64,000 bases of DNA from Hyphomicrobiales bacterium (GTDB taxonomy: Bacteria; Pseudomonadota; Alphaproteobacteria; Rhizobiales; Rhizobiaceae), in NCBI GenBank assembly GCA_900466575.1, contig UBMP01000004.1, positions 1-64,000 of the forward strand, read 5' to 3'. This document shows positions 1 to 8,719 of this stretch, in pieces (within the stretch, counting starts at the first letter, position 1; each line of letters starts with the position of its first letter). The notes under the pieces are model-generated. The model did no database searches and was not told the DNA's origin. It saw only the letters and a program-made list of their open reading frames with translations. The position numbers were made by a program, and so were the translations under genes.

Positions 1-49
1 GGGGAGACGGCAAGAGGCGCACGCCAGTCCAGCCGCTCTGCATCGAAAG

Positions 50-134
50 AGAAATATCTACTAAATTAGGGGATATATAGGGTTCTACATTGGGGATGTT
101 TTTCGCCAAACCGGCATTCAGGAGAGATATTTCT
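50..134. promoter_or_regulatory. Inverted repeat in the cysH upstream region
   Basis: AGAAATATCT at 50-59 and its exact reverse complement AGATATTTCT at 125-134 are separated by 65 bases in the AT-richer noncoding stretch before cysH. The 230 bases before cysH carry no convincing gene. The spaced repeat could be an operator for the sulfate-assimilation operon, but no regulator family is identified from it, and one 10-bp match in AT-rich DNA could be chance. Confidence 0.25.
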
Positions 135-230
135 TCTGTTCCGGCGCCGCTTTAAATCCCTGTTCCTGTCATTTCTTCTATCCGGCTGCGATATTGACGC
201 CAACATCGCAACACCCCTCGGGAAATCGCA

Positions 231-995
231 ATGACCTTGAACATCTCGGGCCTCACGCCCGGCCTCGAAGCCGCATCCTCGCTCGACGCAGAATTGGCAA
301 AGCTCGACCTTGCCGGTCGCCTCAGGCTCGTGGCATCGCTCGGCGGCCGCGCCGTCTTCACGACCTCGCTCGGCATCGAGGACCAGGTGATCACGGCCGC
401 CATCGGCATGCACTGTCCCGAGATCGAGGTGGCGACGCTCGAAACCGGCATGCTCTTCAAGGAAACGCTCGACCTGATCGGCGAGACCGAAGAGCGCTAC
501 GGCATTGAAATCCGCCGGTTCCATCCGGAAGAGGCCGACGTCGAAGGCTACATCGCGCAGTACGGTAAATATGGTTTCTACGAAAGCGTCGAAGCCCGCC
601 ATGCCTGCTGCGGCGTGCGCAAGCTGAAGCCGCTGGCGCGTGCGCTGGACGGCGCATCCTTCTGGATCACCGGCCTGCGCCGCGGCCAGTCGGGCAATCG
701 CGCCACGACCCCGTTTGCCGAGTTCGACGCCGAGCGTGGCCTCATCAAGATCAACCCGCTGGCCGACTGGGACATCGACCAGATCCGCGCCCATGTGAAG
801 GCGGACGCGATCCCCTATAACCCGATGCACGACAGGGGCTACCCCTCCATCGGCTGCGAACCCTGCACCCGCGCCATCCGCCCCGGCGAACCGGAACGCG
901 CCGGTCGCTGGTGGTGGGAAAACGACGAAAAGCGCGAATGCGGCCTGCATGTGCCGGAAGCGTCCGCGCTTCCCGCCGAGACGGCTGGAGCTTGA
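231..995 (+). CDS. cysH: Phosphoadenylyl/adenylyl-sulfate reductase
   Basis: A 254-residue cytoplasmic enzyme that reduces activated sulfate to sulfite with thioredoxin in assimilatory sulfate reduction. The PAPS-reductase fold is recognised by TTSLGIEDQ (44-52), ETGMLFKET (71-79) and the C-terminal ECGLH (236-240), which holds the catalytic cysteine. The pairs C126-C127 and C209-C212 match the four-cysteine iron-sulfur site of the bacterial class that accepts adenylyl sulfate, so APS rather than PAPS is the likely substrate (inference from the family). ATG at 231 gives the usual length. It is first of three genes: cysD starts 55 bases after the stop. Products of CysD and CysN feed this enzyme. 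Confidence 0.95.
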   Translation: MTLNISGLTPGLEAASSLDAELAKLDLAGRLRLVASLGGRAVFTTSLGIEDQVITAAIGMHCPEIEVATLETGMLFKETLDLIGETEERYGIEIRRFHPEEADVEGYIAQYGKYGFYESVEARHACCGVRKLKPLARALDGASFWITGLRRGQSGNRATTPFAEFDAERGLIKINPLADWDIDQIRAHVKADAIPYNPMHDRGYPSIGCEPCTRAIRPGEPERAGRWWWENDEKRECGLHVPEASALPAETAGA

Positions 996-1050
996 GGCTT
1001 CGCGCAAAGACTTGAACGACCAGGGGCGACCGCCCACAAGGAACAAAGAC

Positions 1051-2001
1051 ATGCACATTTCCGAATTCGACGCTCACACGCAGGACAAGCAGGTCAAGCC
1101 GCCGCTCGATCCGCATCTGAAGGCGCTGGAAAACGAAGCGATCCACATTTTCCGCGAAGTGGCCGCCGAGTTTGAGCGCCCGGTTATGCTCTATTCGATC
1201 GGCAAGGACTCGTCCGTTTTGCTGCATCTGGCGCGCAAGGCCTTCTATCCCGGCCGCATCCCGTTCCCGCTGCTGCATATCGACACCGGCTGGAAGTTTC
1301 CCGAGATGATCAGCTTCCGCGACGAGATGGCCAAGCGTTTCGATCTTGATCTCGTGGTGCATACCAATCCGCGCGGGCTCAAGGAAAACATCTCGCCCTT
1401 CACGCATGGTTCGGCGCTCCACACCGACATCATGAAGACGGAAGCGCTGCGCCAGGCGCTCGACGCCGGCCAGTATGACGCGGCCTTCGGCGGCGCGCGC
1501 CGCGACGAGGAGGCAAGCCGCGCCAAGGAGCGCATCTATTCCTTCCGCACGCCCGACCATAAGTGGGACCCGCGCAACCAGCGTCCGGAACTCTGGAACG
1601 TCTATAACGGCATGATCCGCCGCGGCGAAAGCGTTCGCGCCTTCCCGCTGTCCAACTGGACGGAAGTCGACATCTGGCGCTACATCCAGGCCGAAAACAT
1701 CCCGCTGCCGCCGCTCTATTATGCCGCCAAGCGCAAGTTCGTCGAACGCGACGGCATGCTGATGTGGGCCGAGGACAAGCGCTTCGAGGCACTTCCGGGC
1801 GAGCAGATCCAGGAAGACTACATCCGCTTCCGCACGCTGGGCTGCTGGCCGCTGACCGGCGCCATCAAGAGCCACGCCACCACGCTCGACGACGTGATCG
1901 CCGAACTCGAAATCGCCACCGTCTCCGAACGCCAGGGCCGCGCCATCGACCGCGACCAGGCCGGTTCGATGGAGAAGAAGAAGCGCGAAGGATATTTCTG
2001 A
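1051..2001 (+). CDS. cysD: Sulfate adenylyltransferase small subunit
   Basis: A 316-residue ATP-sulfurylase catalytic subunit that makes adenylyl sulfate from ATP and sulfate together with CysN. The PP-loop of the N-type ATP pyrophosphatase fold is visible ([14 protein letters not shown], about residues 49-62), followed by the family signatures [15 protein letters not shown] and [15 protein letters not shown]. The frame is open 34 codons further upstream, but ATG at 1051 has an AAGGA-type ribosome binding site and gives the family length. cysN begins one base after the stop, so the two subunits are probably translationally coupled. Confidence 0.95.
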   Translation: MHISEFDAHTQDKQVKPPLDPHLKALENEAIHIFREVAAEFERPVMLYSIGKDSSVLLHLARKAFYPGRIPFPLLHIDTGWKFPEMISFRDEMAKRFDLDLVVHTNPRGLKENISPFTHGSALHTDIMKTEALRQALDAGQYDAAFGGARRDEEASRAKERIYSFRTPDHKWDPRNQRPELWNVYNGMIRRGESVRAFPLSNWTEVDIWRYIQAENIPLPPLYYAAKRKFVERDGMLMWAEDKRFEALPGEQIQEDYIRFRTLGCWPLTGAIKSHATTLDDVIAELEIATVSERQGRAIDRDQAGSMEKKKREGYF

Positions 2002-2002
2002 T

Positions 2003-3478
2003 ATGACTGCTACAGCAACCGCCGCCGTAATCGCCCCCGCCGCTGAAGCCGCACCCGCCCTTCGCGACACGCGTCCGCTCCGCCTCATCACCTGCGGCTC
2101 CGTCGATGACGGCAAGTCGACCCTGATCGGCCGTCTTCTCTGGGACACCAAGGCCGTCAAGGAAGACCAGGCCGCAGCGCTGAACCGTGACTCAGGCAAG
2201 CAGAACGATCTCGGCCTGCCCGACTTCGCGCTGCTGCTCGACGGCCTCCAGGCCGAGCGCGAGCAGGGCATCACCATTGATGTGGCCTACCGCTATTTCG
2301 CCACCGACAAGCGCTCCTTCATCGTCGCCGACACCCCCGGCCACGAGCAGTACACCCGCAACATGGCAACCGGCGCTTCGACGGCCGATCTGGCCGTGCT
2401 GCTGGTCGATGCCCGCGCCGGCATTCTCGAGCAGACCCGCCGCCATGCCACGATTGCGACCCTCATGGGCATCAAGCAGTTCGTTCTGGCGATCAACAAG
2501 ATCGACCTGATCAACTACGACAAGGCCCGCTTCGATGAACTCTCCCGCGAGTTCAAGGAAATCGCCCTGTCGCTCGGCGTCAAGCAGGTCACGGCGATCC
2601 CGGTTTCGGCCCTCAAGGGTGAAAACGTCGTTTATGACGGTAAGGCGTCCATGCCGTGGTATGAAGGCCCGACGCTGGTCCAGGTGCTGGAACTGGCAAC
2701 CGTCCGTTCCGCCCAGACCGTCGGCTTCCGTCTTCCCGTCCAGCGCGTCTCGCGTCCGGGTGAAAGCTTCCGCGGCTATCAGGGCACTGTGGCCGGTGGC
2801 GCGGTCAAGCCCGGGGACAGCGTCGTCATCCTGCCGTCGGGCATGGTGGCCAATGTCAAGCAGATCGTCACCTTCGACCTCGTCCGCAACGCGGCCGTCG
2901 CCGGTGATGCGATCACGCTCGTGCTCGACCGTCAGGTCGACGTCGCGCGCGGCGACATGATCGCCACCATCGACGCCCAGCCGCAGGTCGGCCTTGCATT
3001 CGATGCGCAGCTCGTTGCCCTGCAGCCCGGCGGCATCGAGCCCGGCAAGCGCTACTGGCTGAAATCCGGCTCGCGCCGCCAGCGCGTTTCGGTACAGCCC
3101 TCCAGCCTGCTCGACCTCAAGTCCGGCAAGTGGAACCGTCACGACGGCGCGCTGCCGATGAACGCCATCGGCAAGGTGCATCTCTCGTTCGACGAAGCCG
3201 CGATCTTCGACGCCTATGAGCTGAACCGCACGACCGGCGCCTTCATCCTCATCGATCCGGACACCAACAACACGGTGGCCGGCGGCATGATTGCGGGCAA
3301 GCGCGGCGACCTCGGCGGCCTCAACAACGAGGCCGAACGCGTCATCCTCTCGCTCCCCGCCGACCTCGCCGACAAGATCCTGGCGAGCGGCCTGCTCTCC
3401 GAACGCCGCGACGAAGTCGACATCCGCCGCACCAATCCGGGGCGCGCGGCGGAACTGCTCGGCGAACTGGACGGCTGA
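2003..3478 (+). CDS. cysN: Sulfate adenylyltransferase large subunit (GTPase)
   Basis: A 491-residue GTPase subunit of ATP sulfurylase; GTP hydrolysis drives adenylyl sulfate formation by CysD. The EF-Tu-like GTPase motifs are GSVDDGKST (32-40), DTPGH starting at D110 and NKID at 165-168, followed by the two beta-barrel domains of translation-factor GTPases. The protein ends without an APS-kinase domain, so it is CysN and not the longer CysNC/NodQ form common in rhizobia. It is third in the operon and followed by a strong intrinsic terminator at 3507. Confidence 0.95.
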   Translation: MTATATAAVIAPAAEAAPALRDTRPLRLITCGSVDDGKSTLIGRLLWDTKAVKEDQAAALNRDSGKQNDLGLPDFALLLDGLQAEREQGITIDVAYRYFATDKRSFIVADTPGHEQYTRNMATGASTADLAVLLVDARAGILEQTRRHATIATLMGIKQFVLAINKIDLINYDKARFDELSREFKEIALSLGVKQVTAIPVSALKGENVVYDGKASMPWYEGPTLVQVLELATVRSAQTVGFRLPVQRVSRPGESFRGYQGTVAGGAVKPGDSVVILPSGMVANVKQIVTFDLVRNAAVAGDAITLVLDRQVDVARGDMIATIDAQPQVGLAFDAQLVALQPGGIEPGKRYWLKSGSRRQRVSVQPSSLLDLKSGKWNRHDGALPMNAIGKVHLSFDEAAIFDAYELNRTTGAFILIDPDTNNTVAGGMIAGKRGDLGGLNNEAERVILSLPADLADKILASGLLSERRDEVDIRRTNPGRAAELLGELDG

Positions 3479-3506
3479 AGATTTGACTCCCATGAGTGAC
3501 CGAAGA

Positions 3507-3531
3507 GGGGCGCTGAAAGGCGCCCCTTTTT
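3507..3531 (+). terminator. Intrinsic terminator of cysHDN
   Basis: A 7-bp GC stem (GGGGCGC at 3507-3513 with GCGCCCC at 3520-3526), a 6-base loop and an uninterrupted T run begin 29 bases after the cysN stop codon. Confidence 0.9.
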
Positions 3532-3913
3532 ACGTTCAGGCGGCCTTTGGCCCCCTGGTTATTTCGAAGCCGATCGCAAAAAGAACGCGCCATTGACAAG
3601 GGTCAAAGAAAGCGCTGATGTAAATGGGAGGTTCGGCATCAAGATGTTGCGAAGTGCTCGGCGGTTGGGGCGATGTCATTAAACGTTTGTCTCCCAAGAA
3701 TGACTGGGAAGGGGCGTCGGGGGCGCCCCTTTTTACATCCAAGGTGAGGCGCGACCGGCTGGATGGAACGCACATCGCAAAGATTAAATTTCCGCCATGT
3801 TTCTCGCGGTGATTGCGGACGGCGCCAGCCGGCTGCTAGGCTCCGATGACTGTGATCCTTGCCGGCTCAGGCGGGGGTTCGTCCGTGTCCTGTGCCTTAA
3901 GTCGGAGCCTCTC
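3532..3913 (+). other. Intergenic region with a second, similar terminator
   Basis: A 382-base gap between the cysHDN terminator and the next gene has no convincing protein gene. Near its end a second hairpin (GGGGCG at 3711-3716, CGCCCC at 3724-3729) is followed by five Ts and then a sequence close to that after the first terminator. A terminator with no gene in front of it can mark the 3' end of a small RNA transcribed from about 3600-3735, or a duplicated terminator. No clear promoter was found. Confidence 0.35.
3711..3734 (+). terminator. Orphan intrinsic terminator
   Basis: A six-base-pair GC stem with a 7-base loop is followed by TTTTT. It lies about 230 bases past the last upstream stop codon, so it does not obviously serve cysN. 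Confidence 0.6.
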
Positions 3914-4348
3914 ATGCACAAATCGCCTGCCATGCGCGCCCTGTTGATGATCGCCGCAACGGCGCTGCTGCCGGCTGCGGGAATGGCCGCGGGACAGGAG
4001 CAATCGACCGGCTGGGTCAGTTCTGGCGATGCCCTTAAAATGTCTCATGCGCTGAGTGCCAGGGGGATGATGCCGGTGCATATCGAGTGCAAGGGCGATT
4101 CTCGCAGCAGTTTCATCCGTGACAGCATCATGCTCAATATCACCTTCGCGCCGGATACCGACCATCGCCCGTGGAAATGGCGCTGGGGCACGAATATGGG
4201 TCACTACGCCCATTATCTCATGCCCAAGGGTTGGAAGCTTGTCAGCCAATCCGGATTCACACGGCCCAAGACGGGACTTTTCGTCCCTTGTGGCATATTC
4301 GTCGGCCCGCCCGGCACATCGGCGCTATACGGTCCGCCGACCCATTGA
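3914..4348 (+). CDS. Hypothetical exported protein
   Basis: A 144-residue protein not recognised. ATG at 3914 begins a good signal peptide: MHKSPAMR, a hydrophobic stretch ALLMIAATALLPAAG and a likely cleavage site after MAA. The frame is open 39 codons further upstream, but that extension would bury the signal sequence, so the later start is preferred. The mature part has two cysteines (in IECKGDS and VPCGIF), possibly a disulfide, and is rich in Trp, Pro and Gly, consistent with a small periplasmic domain. Codon use matches the neighbours. It converges on the next gene with a 19-base gap. Confidence 0.7.
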   Translation: MHKSPAMRALLMIAATALLPAAGMAAGQEQSTGWVSSGDALKMSHALSARGMMPVHIECKGDSRSSFIRDSIMLNITFAPDTDHRPWKWRWGTNMGHYAHYLMPKGWKLVSQSGFTRPKTGLFVPCGIFVGPPGTSALYGPPTH

Positions 4349-4367
4349 GCCCCGGAACGGCCGCAAC

Positions 4368-5006
4368 TCAGCCGCAGTGCATTTGCAAGGCCAGCCTTGG
4401 TTCGGGCTCGTTCTCAGCGGGCGCGAACCTCACTTCGCTTCCGCGACTCAACGCCGACCCTTGCGGGCCCACGATGCCAAACCGTCCCAGATATCGAAGG
4501 CCCGGATAGTATCCCGACGGTGGTGGGTTCGTCGGGGCTGCTCCCGCGGACGTTCCTGGCGAGATATATCGCGTCAGACCCAAGGCTTCGGGATCAAGCC
4601 CTTCGTCTGCGGCATTGCCTTGCGGCGGAAGCCGTTCGGTCGGCGTCTTTCGCGGCGGGATCGCCTCCATATCGCAGCTTGAAAAGATCTTGCGCTGAGA
4701 AATATCGACGATCAGCAATTTGTAGCTGGTCCCTACGAAGAACCGCCCCCCTTGCTCTGTCGCATAGACCGCAGCCCCTGAATTGTAAGGCCTTTTCCAG
4801 ATCTCGATCCATTCGCTCGATGCAATGGGGCGCGGCACCCACCGTGGTGCGAGCGTCAGCTGCTGATCCATCCCCCATCCCCAGGCGACGGTATAGGTCA
4901 GCGTATAACCCGGAGCGATTTCGACGCTGACGGAGCGGCGGGAATAGCTCTTCCATCCGATAAGGCAGAGCGCCAGAATGCCGCAAATGAAAAGCGCCTT
5001 GCGCAT
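4368..5006 (-). CDS. Hypothetical membrane-anchored protein
   Basis: A 212-residue protein not recognised. It begins MRKALFICGILALCLIGW, a single N-terminal membrane anchor or uncleaved signal followed by basic residues (KSYSRRS). The middle part (APGYTLTYTVAWGWG, EWIEIWKRP, YKLLIVDISQRKIF) looks like a soluble beta-rich domain facing the periplasm. A Pro/Gly-rich segment with ETERL- and PPPSGYYPG-like stretches follows. It is convergent with the exported protein to its left. No function is inferred. Confidence 0.7.
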   Translation of the reverse strand: MRKALFICGILALCLIGWKSYSRRSVSVEIAPGYTLTYTVAWGWGMDQQLTLAPRWVPRPIASSEWIEIWKRPYNSGAAVYATEQGGRFFVGTSYKLLIVDISQRKIFSSCDMEAIPPRKTPTERLPPQGNAADEGLDPEALGLTRYISPGTSAGAAPTNPPPSGYYPGLRYLGRFGIVGPQGSALSRGSEVRFAPAENEPEPRLALQMHCG

Positions 5007-5099
5007 TCAAAGCCTCATCGGAACGGAGCTTCCCGACAAATGAAGCCCATGAGCCTTTGCTCTGAACCTGATCCGCGCAGCGTGGAGAAATCCGGCTTG

Positions 5100-5921
5100 T
5101 CACCCATGCACATGCCCGTCCCGGTCCAGCGCATGGACATGGTGATGCGCATGCGGGCTGCCGTTGGCATGGTGGTGGACATGGGCATGCGTGAGGCGGG
5201 CGCGGCGGAGCAGTTCGGTGTCGTGCAGGATATCATGCACGGGCCCGTCGCCCGCCACATGCCCGCCGGCCATGACGACGGCGCGGGTGGAAATCGCGGT
5301 GAGGATGTCGAGATCATGCGTCGCGGTGATCACCGTGCGGCCTTCGCCCAGATGCCCTGCGAGGAAATGCACCAGCTTGTCGCGGCTCTGGGGGTCGAGA
5401 GCGGCCGTCGGCTCGTCCAGCAGCAGCACGTCCGGCTCGGTCACCAGAACGCTCGCCAGCGCCACGCGCTTCTTCTCGCCGCCCGACAGCCGATGCGGCG
5501 CGCGGTCCTTCAGATGCGTGAGTTCGAAGCGTTCAAGCTGTTCCTCGATCGCAACACGGATACGCGCCTTGTCCCAGCCGAGCTGGAGCGGGCCGAAGGC
5601 GATCTCGTCGAAGACCGTGGGGTTAAAGAGCTGGATATCCGGATTCTGGAAGACCAGCCCGACGCGCCGGCGAAAGGCGTAATGCGCCTCTTCATCCTCG
5701 AACCTCTGCTCGGTCATCGGCGCGCCGAACGCCGACGCGGTGCCGCTCGCCGCAAAGGTAAGAGCCGAGAGAAGCCGCAGCAGCGTCGACTTGCCCGAGC
5801 CGTTCGGCCCGATCAGCGCGATCCGCTCGCCGGAACTGACCGTCAGGCTGAGGCCCGAGAGCGCCGGCTGGTCGCGATAGGTGTAGTCGACATCATTGAG
5901 CGCGAAGACGGCGTCGGTCAT
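5100..5921 (-). CDS. cbiO: Nickel/cobalt ECF transporter ATPase
   Basis: A 273-residue ABC ATPase that energises uptake of Ni2+ or Co2+ with CbiM and CbiQ. It has Walker A GPNGSGKST (38-46), signature LSGGEKKRVALA and Walker B VLLLDEPTAALD. The last about 30 residues are crowded with histidines (for example HAHVHHHANGSPHAHHH), a likely cytosolic metal-binding tail beyond the ABC fold. The frame is open far upstream, but ATG at 5921 gives the family length and overlaps the cbiQ stop by 4 bases. Linkage to nikR and a NikR-like operator favours nickel as substrate. Confidence 0.92.
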   Translation of the reverse strand: MTDAVFALNDVDYTYRDQPALSGLSLTVSSGERIALIGPNGSGKSTLLRLLSALTFAASGTASAFGAPMTEQRFEDEEAHYAFRRRVGLVFQNPDIQLFNPTVFDEIAFGPLQLGWDKARIRVAIEEQLERFELTHLKDRAPHRLSGGEKKRVALASVLVTEPDVLLLDEPTAALDPQSRDKLVHFLAGHLGEGRTVITATHDLDILTAISTRAVVMAGGHVAGDGPVHDILHDTELLRRARLTHAHVHHHANGSPHAHHHVHALDRDGHVHG

Positions 5922-6673
5922 CGTTGCATCCAGAAAATGACGGCAGGCACGAGGGCTGCCAGAAGAAGCGCCGCGCCATCGCGGGCGCGGAATTGAAAGT
6001 CGTCGATCAGCCGCACTTCGCCGCGATAGCCGCGCGCGATCATCGCCATGTGGACATCGCCGGCGATCGCCAGCGTCTTGCTCAGCAGCACGCCGGCGCT
6101 TGAGGCAATCAGCCGCCGCTGGTCGGCGGGCTTCAGCGGACCGAGCTGGCGCGCGCGCCGCGCCTCCATCATCTGCACCGCCGTGGTCATCAGCACGAAG
6201 ATGTAGCGATGCGTCATGCCCAGCACCGCCACCACCGCAACCGGCACGCCCAGCGACCGCATCGCCTTCATCACATGCGGCCAGCTTGTGGTGAGCACGA
6301 GAAGCGCGGCAAAGCTCGCTGCCGTCTCGGCACGGCCGATGAGGAAGGCAGCGCTCCGCAATCCCTGTTCGCTGATCGACCAGTGGAGCAGGGGCAGGGT
6401 CGCAATCACCTTTCCGGAAACGAGGAAAGGCGAGGGGAGCGCAATGACACCCGTAAAAGCGAGCACGCCGAGCCACACCTGTTTGAGGAGCCGCAAGAGC
6501 GGAATGCTCGAGGCGAGCGCGAGCGCGACGGCCAGTGCAAAGAGCAAGACGAGCCCGAGGAGCGAATGCAGCATGGTTGCGGCGATGATGAGAAGCAGGC
6601 AGCCGGCCAGCTTGGCGCGCGGATCGAGGCTCTGCAGGAGCCCGTCCCGCCCGGCAAGATCCTCGGCTTCCAT
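5918..6673 (-). CDS. cbiQ: Nickel/cobalt ECF transporter T component
   Basis: A 251-residue membrane protein, the transmembrane coupling subunit that links the CbiO ATPase to the substrate-binding CbiM. Several hydrophobic helices are visible (LLLIIAATMLHSLLGLVLL, LGVLAFTGVIALP and others). The cytoplasmic ARG-type coupling motifs appear in MMEARRARQLG and MIARGYRGE. ATG at 6673 gives the usual length; no strong ribosome binding site is seen. The frame stays open upstream through repeat DNA, which is not counted. It is separated from cbiM by a 296-base gap filled by palindromic repeats. Confidence 0.88.
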   Translation of the reverse strand: MEAEDLAGRDGLLQSLDPRAKLAGCLLLIIAATMLHSLLGLVLLFALAVALALASSIPLLRLLKQVWLGVLAFTGVIALPSPFLVSGKVIATLPLLHWSISEQGLRSAAFLIGRAETAASFAALLVLTTSWPHVMKAMRSLGVPVAVVAVLGMTHRYIFVLMTTAVQMMEARRARQLGPLKPADQRRLIASSAGVLLSKTLAIAGDVHMAMIARGYRGEVRLIDDFQFRARDGAALLLAALVPAVIFWMQR

Positions 6674-6793
6674 GGCATGCGTGAGAGCATGGAGGAGGTG
6701 GGAGGGTGTGTGGAAGAGACGTCTGTTTGTCTTGCTGCGGGGCGTTCCGCTCTCTCCGACATCGCGGGAAACGGATTGTGCTGCAGCGGAAAA

Positions 6794-6933
6794 TCCCCCT
6801 ATGGCTGCCGCCATCTCCCCCACACGGGGGGAGACAGATGGGGGCGCCGTCCCGGCCAAATCAACGTGTGAGCGGGGCACGGCGCTCGCTCTCCCTCCCC
6901 CTTGTGGGGAGGGTTGGGGAGGGGCATTTTCTC
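6794..6933 (+). repeat. Composite palindromic repeat, copy 1 (modules A and B)
   Basis: Module A (6794-6846) contains GGCTGCCGCCATCTCCCCC and a G-run that folds back on it. Module B (6889-6933) contains CTCCCTCCCCCTTGTGGGG and a trailing GGGAGGGG-type run. The same A-spacer-B order recurs at 25302-25460, 34941-35083 (reverse) and 44249-44420 (reverse). It splits cbiM from cbiQ and fills almost the whole gap between them. Confidence 0.85.
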
Positions 6934-6969
6934 CCGTGTCCTGCGGGAGTACCCCCTTCTCCCCCTCCA

Positions 6970-8043
6970 TCACGCCGCGTCCGGCGTGGCGCGCCGCAGG
7001 CGGGCGGCGATGGCCGAGAGTGCGAGGAAGGTGAGGATGATCAGCCCACCGCCGATGAGGGCGGAGAGGATATAGCCGAAGGCGTGGCTGTGCATGAAAG
7101 CGGGCGCATAGTCCGGCATCGGCGCGGTCCAGAAGCTGGAGAGCTTTTCCAGCCCGGCGGGCACGCTTTCCGGCGGCGCGACATTGTGCGAGGCCGCCGC
7201 GATCTCGGCGCGCGCGTCTGCGCTCTGGAAGGCTTCGACACCCCATTCGCCCCAGGCGGTGCCGGCGGCGAGCAGGCCGAGCGGGCTGGCAATCATCAGC
7301 CCTGCAAGTCCGGCCCAGAGCCTACGCGTTGCCTTCCACGAGGTGGCCATCCCCATGGCTGCACCGGGAGCGGTCGCCTTCAGGAGATCCACATCATGGC
7401 GCTGCAGATAAGCGACGAGGCCTCCCGTGATGACCAGTTCGGCAAAGCCGGCGAAGGTCAAATGGCCGAGCATCATGGCGGGAACGGCAATCGAGAGCGG
7501 ATAGGGCGCATAGAGCGGCGCGCCGGAGGCATCGTGGAAAAAGATCGGCTGGATGCCGAATTCGATCGCCGCCATCAGCGCCGAGACGTTGATCGCCGCG
7601 TAGCCGGCAATCCCTCCCGCCGCCACACGGCGCGGTGCTGTTAAAGGCGAGGTGCCCGCGATCAGCCGGTAGAGCCCATAGGAAACCAGCGAGCCGACGA
7701 TGGCCATGTTCAGCGCATTGGCGCCAAAGGCGAGAATGCCGCCATCGCCGAAGAAGACGGCCTGCACGAGAAGCGCAATCGAGATCGCCAGCATCGCCGC
7801 CCAGGGCCCGAGCACAATCGCGGCGATCCCCATGCCGACCGCATGACCGGTCGTTCCGCCCGGAAGCGGCAGATTGAACATCATGACGGTGAAAGAAAAG
7901 GCGGAGACGACGGAAATCAGCGGCACGGCCTTGGTGTTGAGCATCCGCCCCACCTTGCGCGAGGCGATATACCAGAAGGGCGCCGCCGCCGCGAAAGTCA
8001 CGGCGCATGTGCTGGGTGAAAGATATCCGTCTGGAATGTGCAT
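6970..8043 (-). CDS. cbiM: Nickel/cobalt ECF transporter S component (CbiM/NikM with fused C-terminal domain)
   Basis: A 357-residue membrane protein, the metal-specific substrate-binding subunit. It starts [10 protein letters not shown], the family hallmark in which the N-terminal residues including His2 bind the metal ion. About seven hydrophobic segments follow (for example [17 protein letters not shown]). The C-terminal 110 residues, with [14 protein letters not shown] and a last transmembrane helix, look like the fused NikN/PDGLE-type domain, so a separate CbiN is not expected. It is first gene of the cbiMQO unit and divergent from nikR. Confidence 0.92.
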   Translation of the reverse strand: MHIPDGYLSPSTCAVTFAAAAPFWYIASRKVGRMLNTKAVPLISVVSAFSFTVMMFNLPLPGGTTGHAVGMGIAAIVLGPWAAMLAISIALLVQAVFFGDGGILAFGANALNMAIVGSLVSYGLYRLIAGTSPLTAPRRVAAGGIAGYAAINVSALMAAIEFGIQPIFFHDASGAPLYAPYPLSIAVPAMMLGHLTFAGFAELVITGGLVAYLQRHDVDLLKATAPGAAMGMATSWKATRRLWAGLAGLMIASPLGLLAAGTAWGEWGVEAFQSADARAEIAAASHNVAPPESVPAGLEKLSSFWTAPMPDYAPAFMHSHAFGYILSALIGGGLIILTFLALSAIAARLRRATPDAA

Positions 8044-8103
8044 GGATCGGTCTCCGTAAGCAGCCCGGTTTGGGTCCTGCGTTTGAACGTCAATTTTGCG
8101 AAA

Positions 8104-8131
8104 GTATGATCTTTCTTAAAATTTGTCATCA
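8104..8131. promoter_or_regulatory. Probable NikR operator
   Basis: GTATGA (8104-8109), 16 bases, then TCATCA (8126-8131). The Escherichia coli NikR operator is GTATGA-N16-TCATAC, so spacing is exact and 10 of 12 positions match. It lies between the divergent cbiM and nikR genes, 61 bases upstream of the cbiM start, where repression of the importer by nickel-loaded NikR would be expected. Confidence 0.75.
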
Positions 8132-8210
8132 CGCAATTCGACATTTCACAGGCTCGAATGCGGCACCGGCCTATGTTAATGGACGTCAGCTGGAAGACGA
8201 GGAGAGCCCG

Positions 8211-8612
8211 ATGCAACGTGTGACCGTGACACTCGATGACGACCTGATGGCCGAGCTGGATCGTGTGATGGCCGAGCGCGGCTACCAGAACCGTTCGGAG
8301 GCGATCCGCGATCTCGCCCGCGCGGGGCTCAAGCAGGCTCGGGTGGAAGCGGGCGACATGGCCCATTGCGTCGGCGTGCTTTCCTATACCTACGATCACA
8401 AGGCCCGCGATCTTGCGCGCCGCCTCACCAACACCTTCCACGATCATCACGACATCTCGGTCGCCAGCATGCATGTGCATCTCGATCACGATCGCTGTCT
8501 GGAGGTGAGCATCCTGAAGGGTTCCGCCAACGAGGTCCGGCATTTCGCCGAACACGTGACGGCCGAACGCAATGTCACTCATGGCGAACTGGCGATCATC
8601 CCATCCTCGTGA
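8211..8612 (+). CDS. nikR: Nickel-responsive regulator NikR
   Basis: A 133-residue ribbon-helix-helix repressor with an ACT-like metal-sensing domain. The N-terminal [20 protein letters not shown] is the DNA-binding ribbon-helix-helix. In the sensor domain H77, H88, H90 and C96 align, with an offset of one, with the high-affinity nickel ligands H76, H87, H89 and C95 of the E. coli protein. The start at 8211 has a GAGGAGAG ribosome binding site. It probably represses the divergent cbiMQO operon when nickel is plentiful. Confidence 0.95.
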   Translation: MQRVTVTLDDDLMAELDRVMAERGYQNRSEAIRDLARAGLKQARVEAGDMAHCVGVLSYTYDHKARDLARRLTNTFHDHHDISVASMHVHLDHDRCLEVSILKGSANEVRHFAEHVTAERNVTHGELAIIPSS

Positions 8613-8719
8613 CCGTCTGTTCAATTCCATTGATCGGTCCATGAGCGTAACGGGCTTGTACGACTGATGATTTTGCTCATGATCGCTGCAATTCTGCTGA
8701 CCACCCCGGAGATACCGAC

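Noticed and set aside
751-3493. Long minus-strand reading frames opposite cysD and cysN
   Set aside because: They are mirror frames of strongly conserved cys genes in GC-rich DNA, without family features or ribosome binding sites.
3624-3812. 62-codon frame between the two early terminators
   Set aside because: It spans the second terminator hairpin, has no family features and no good ribosome binding site.
5918-7246. Extended 442-codon version of CbiQ
   Set aside because: The extra N-terminal codons lie in palindromic repeat DNA and in the end of cbiM; the family length starts at 6673.
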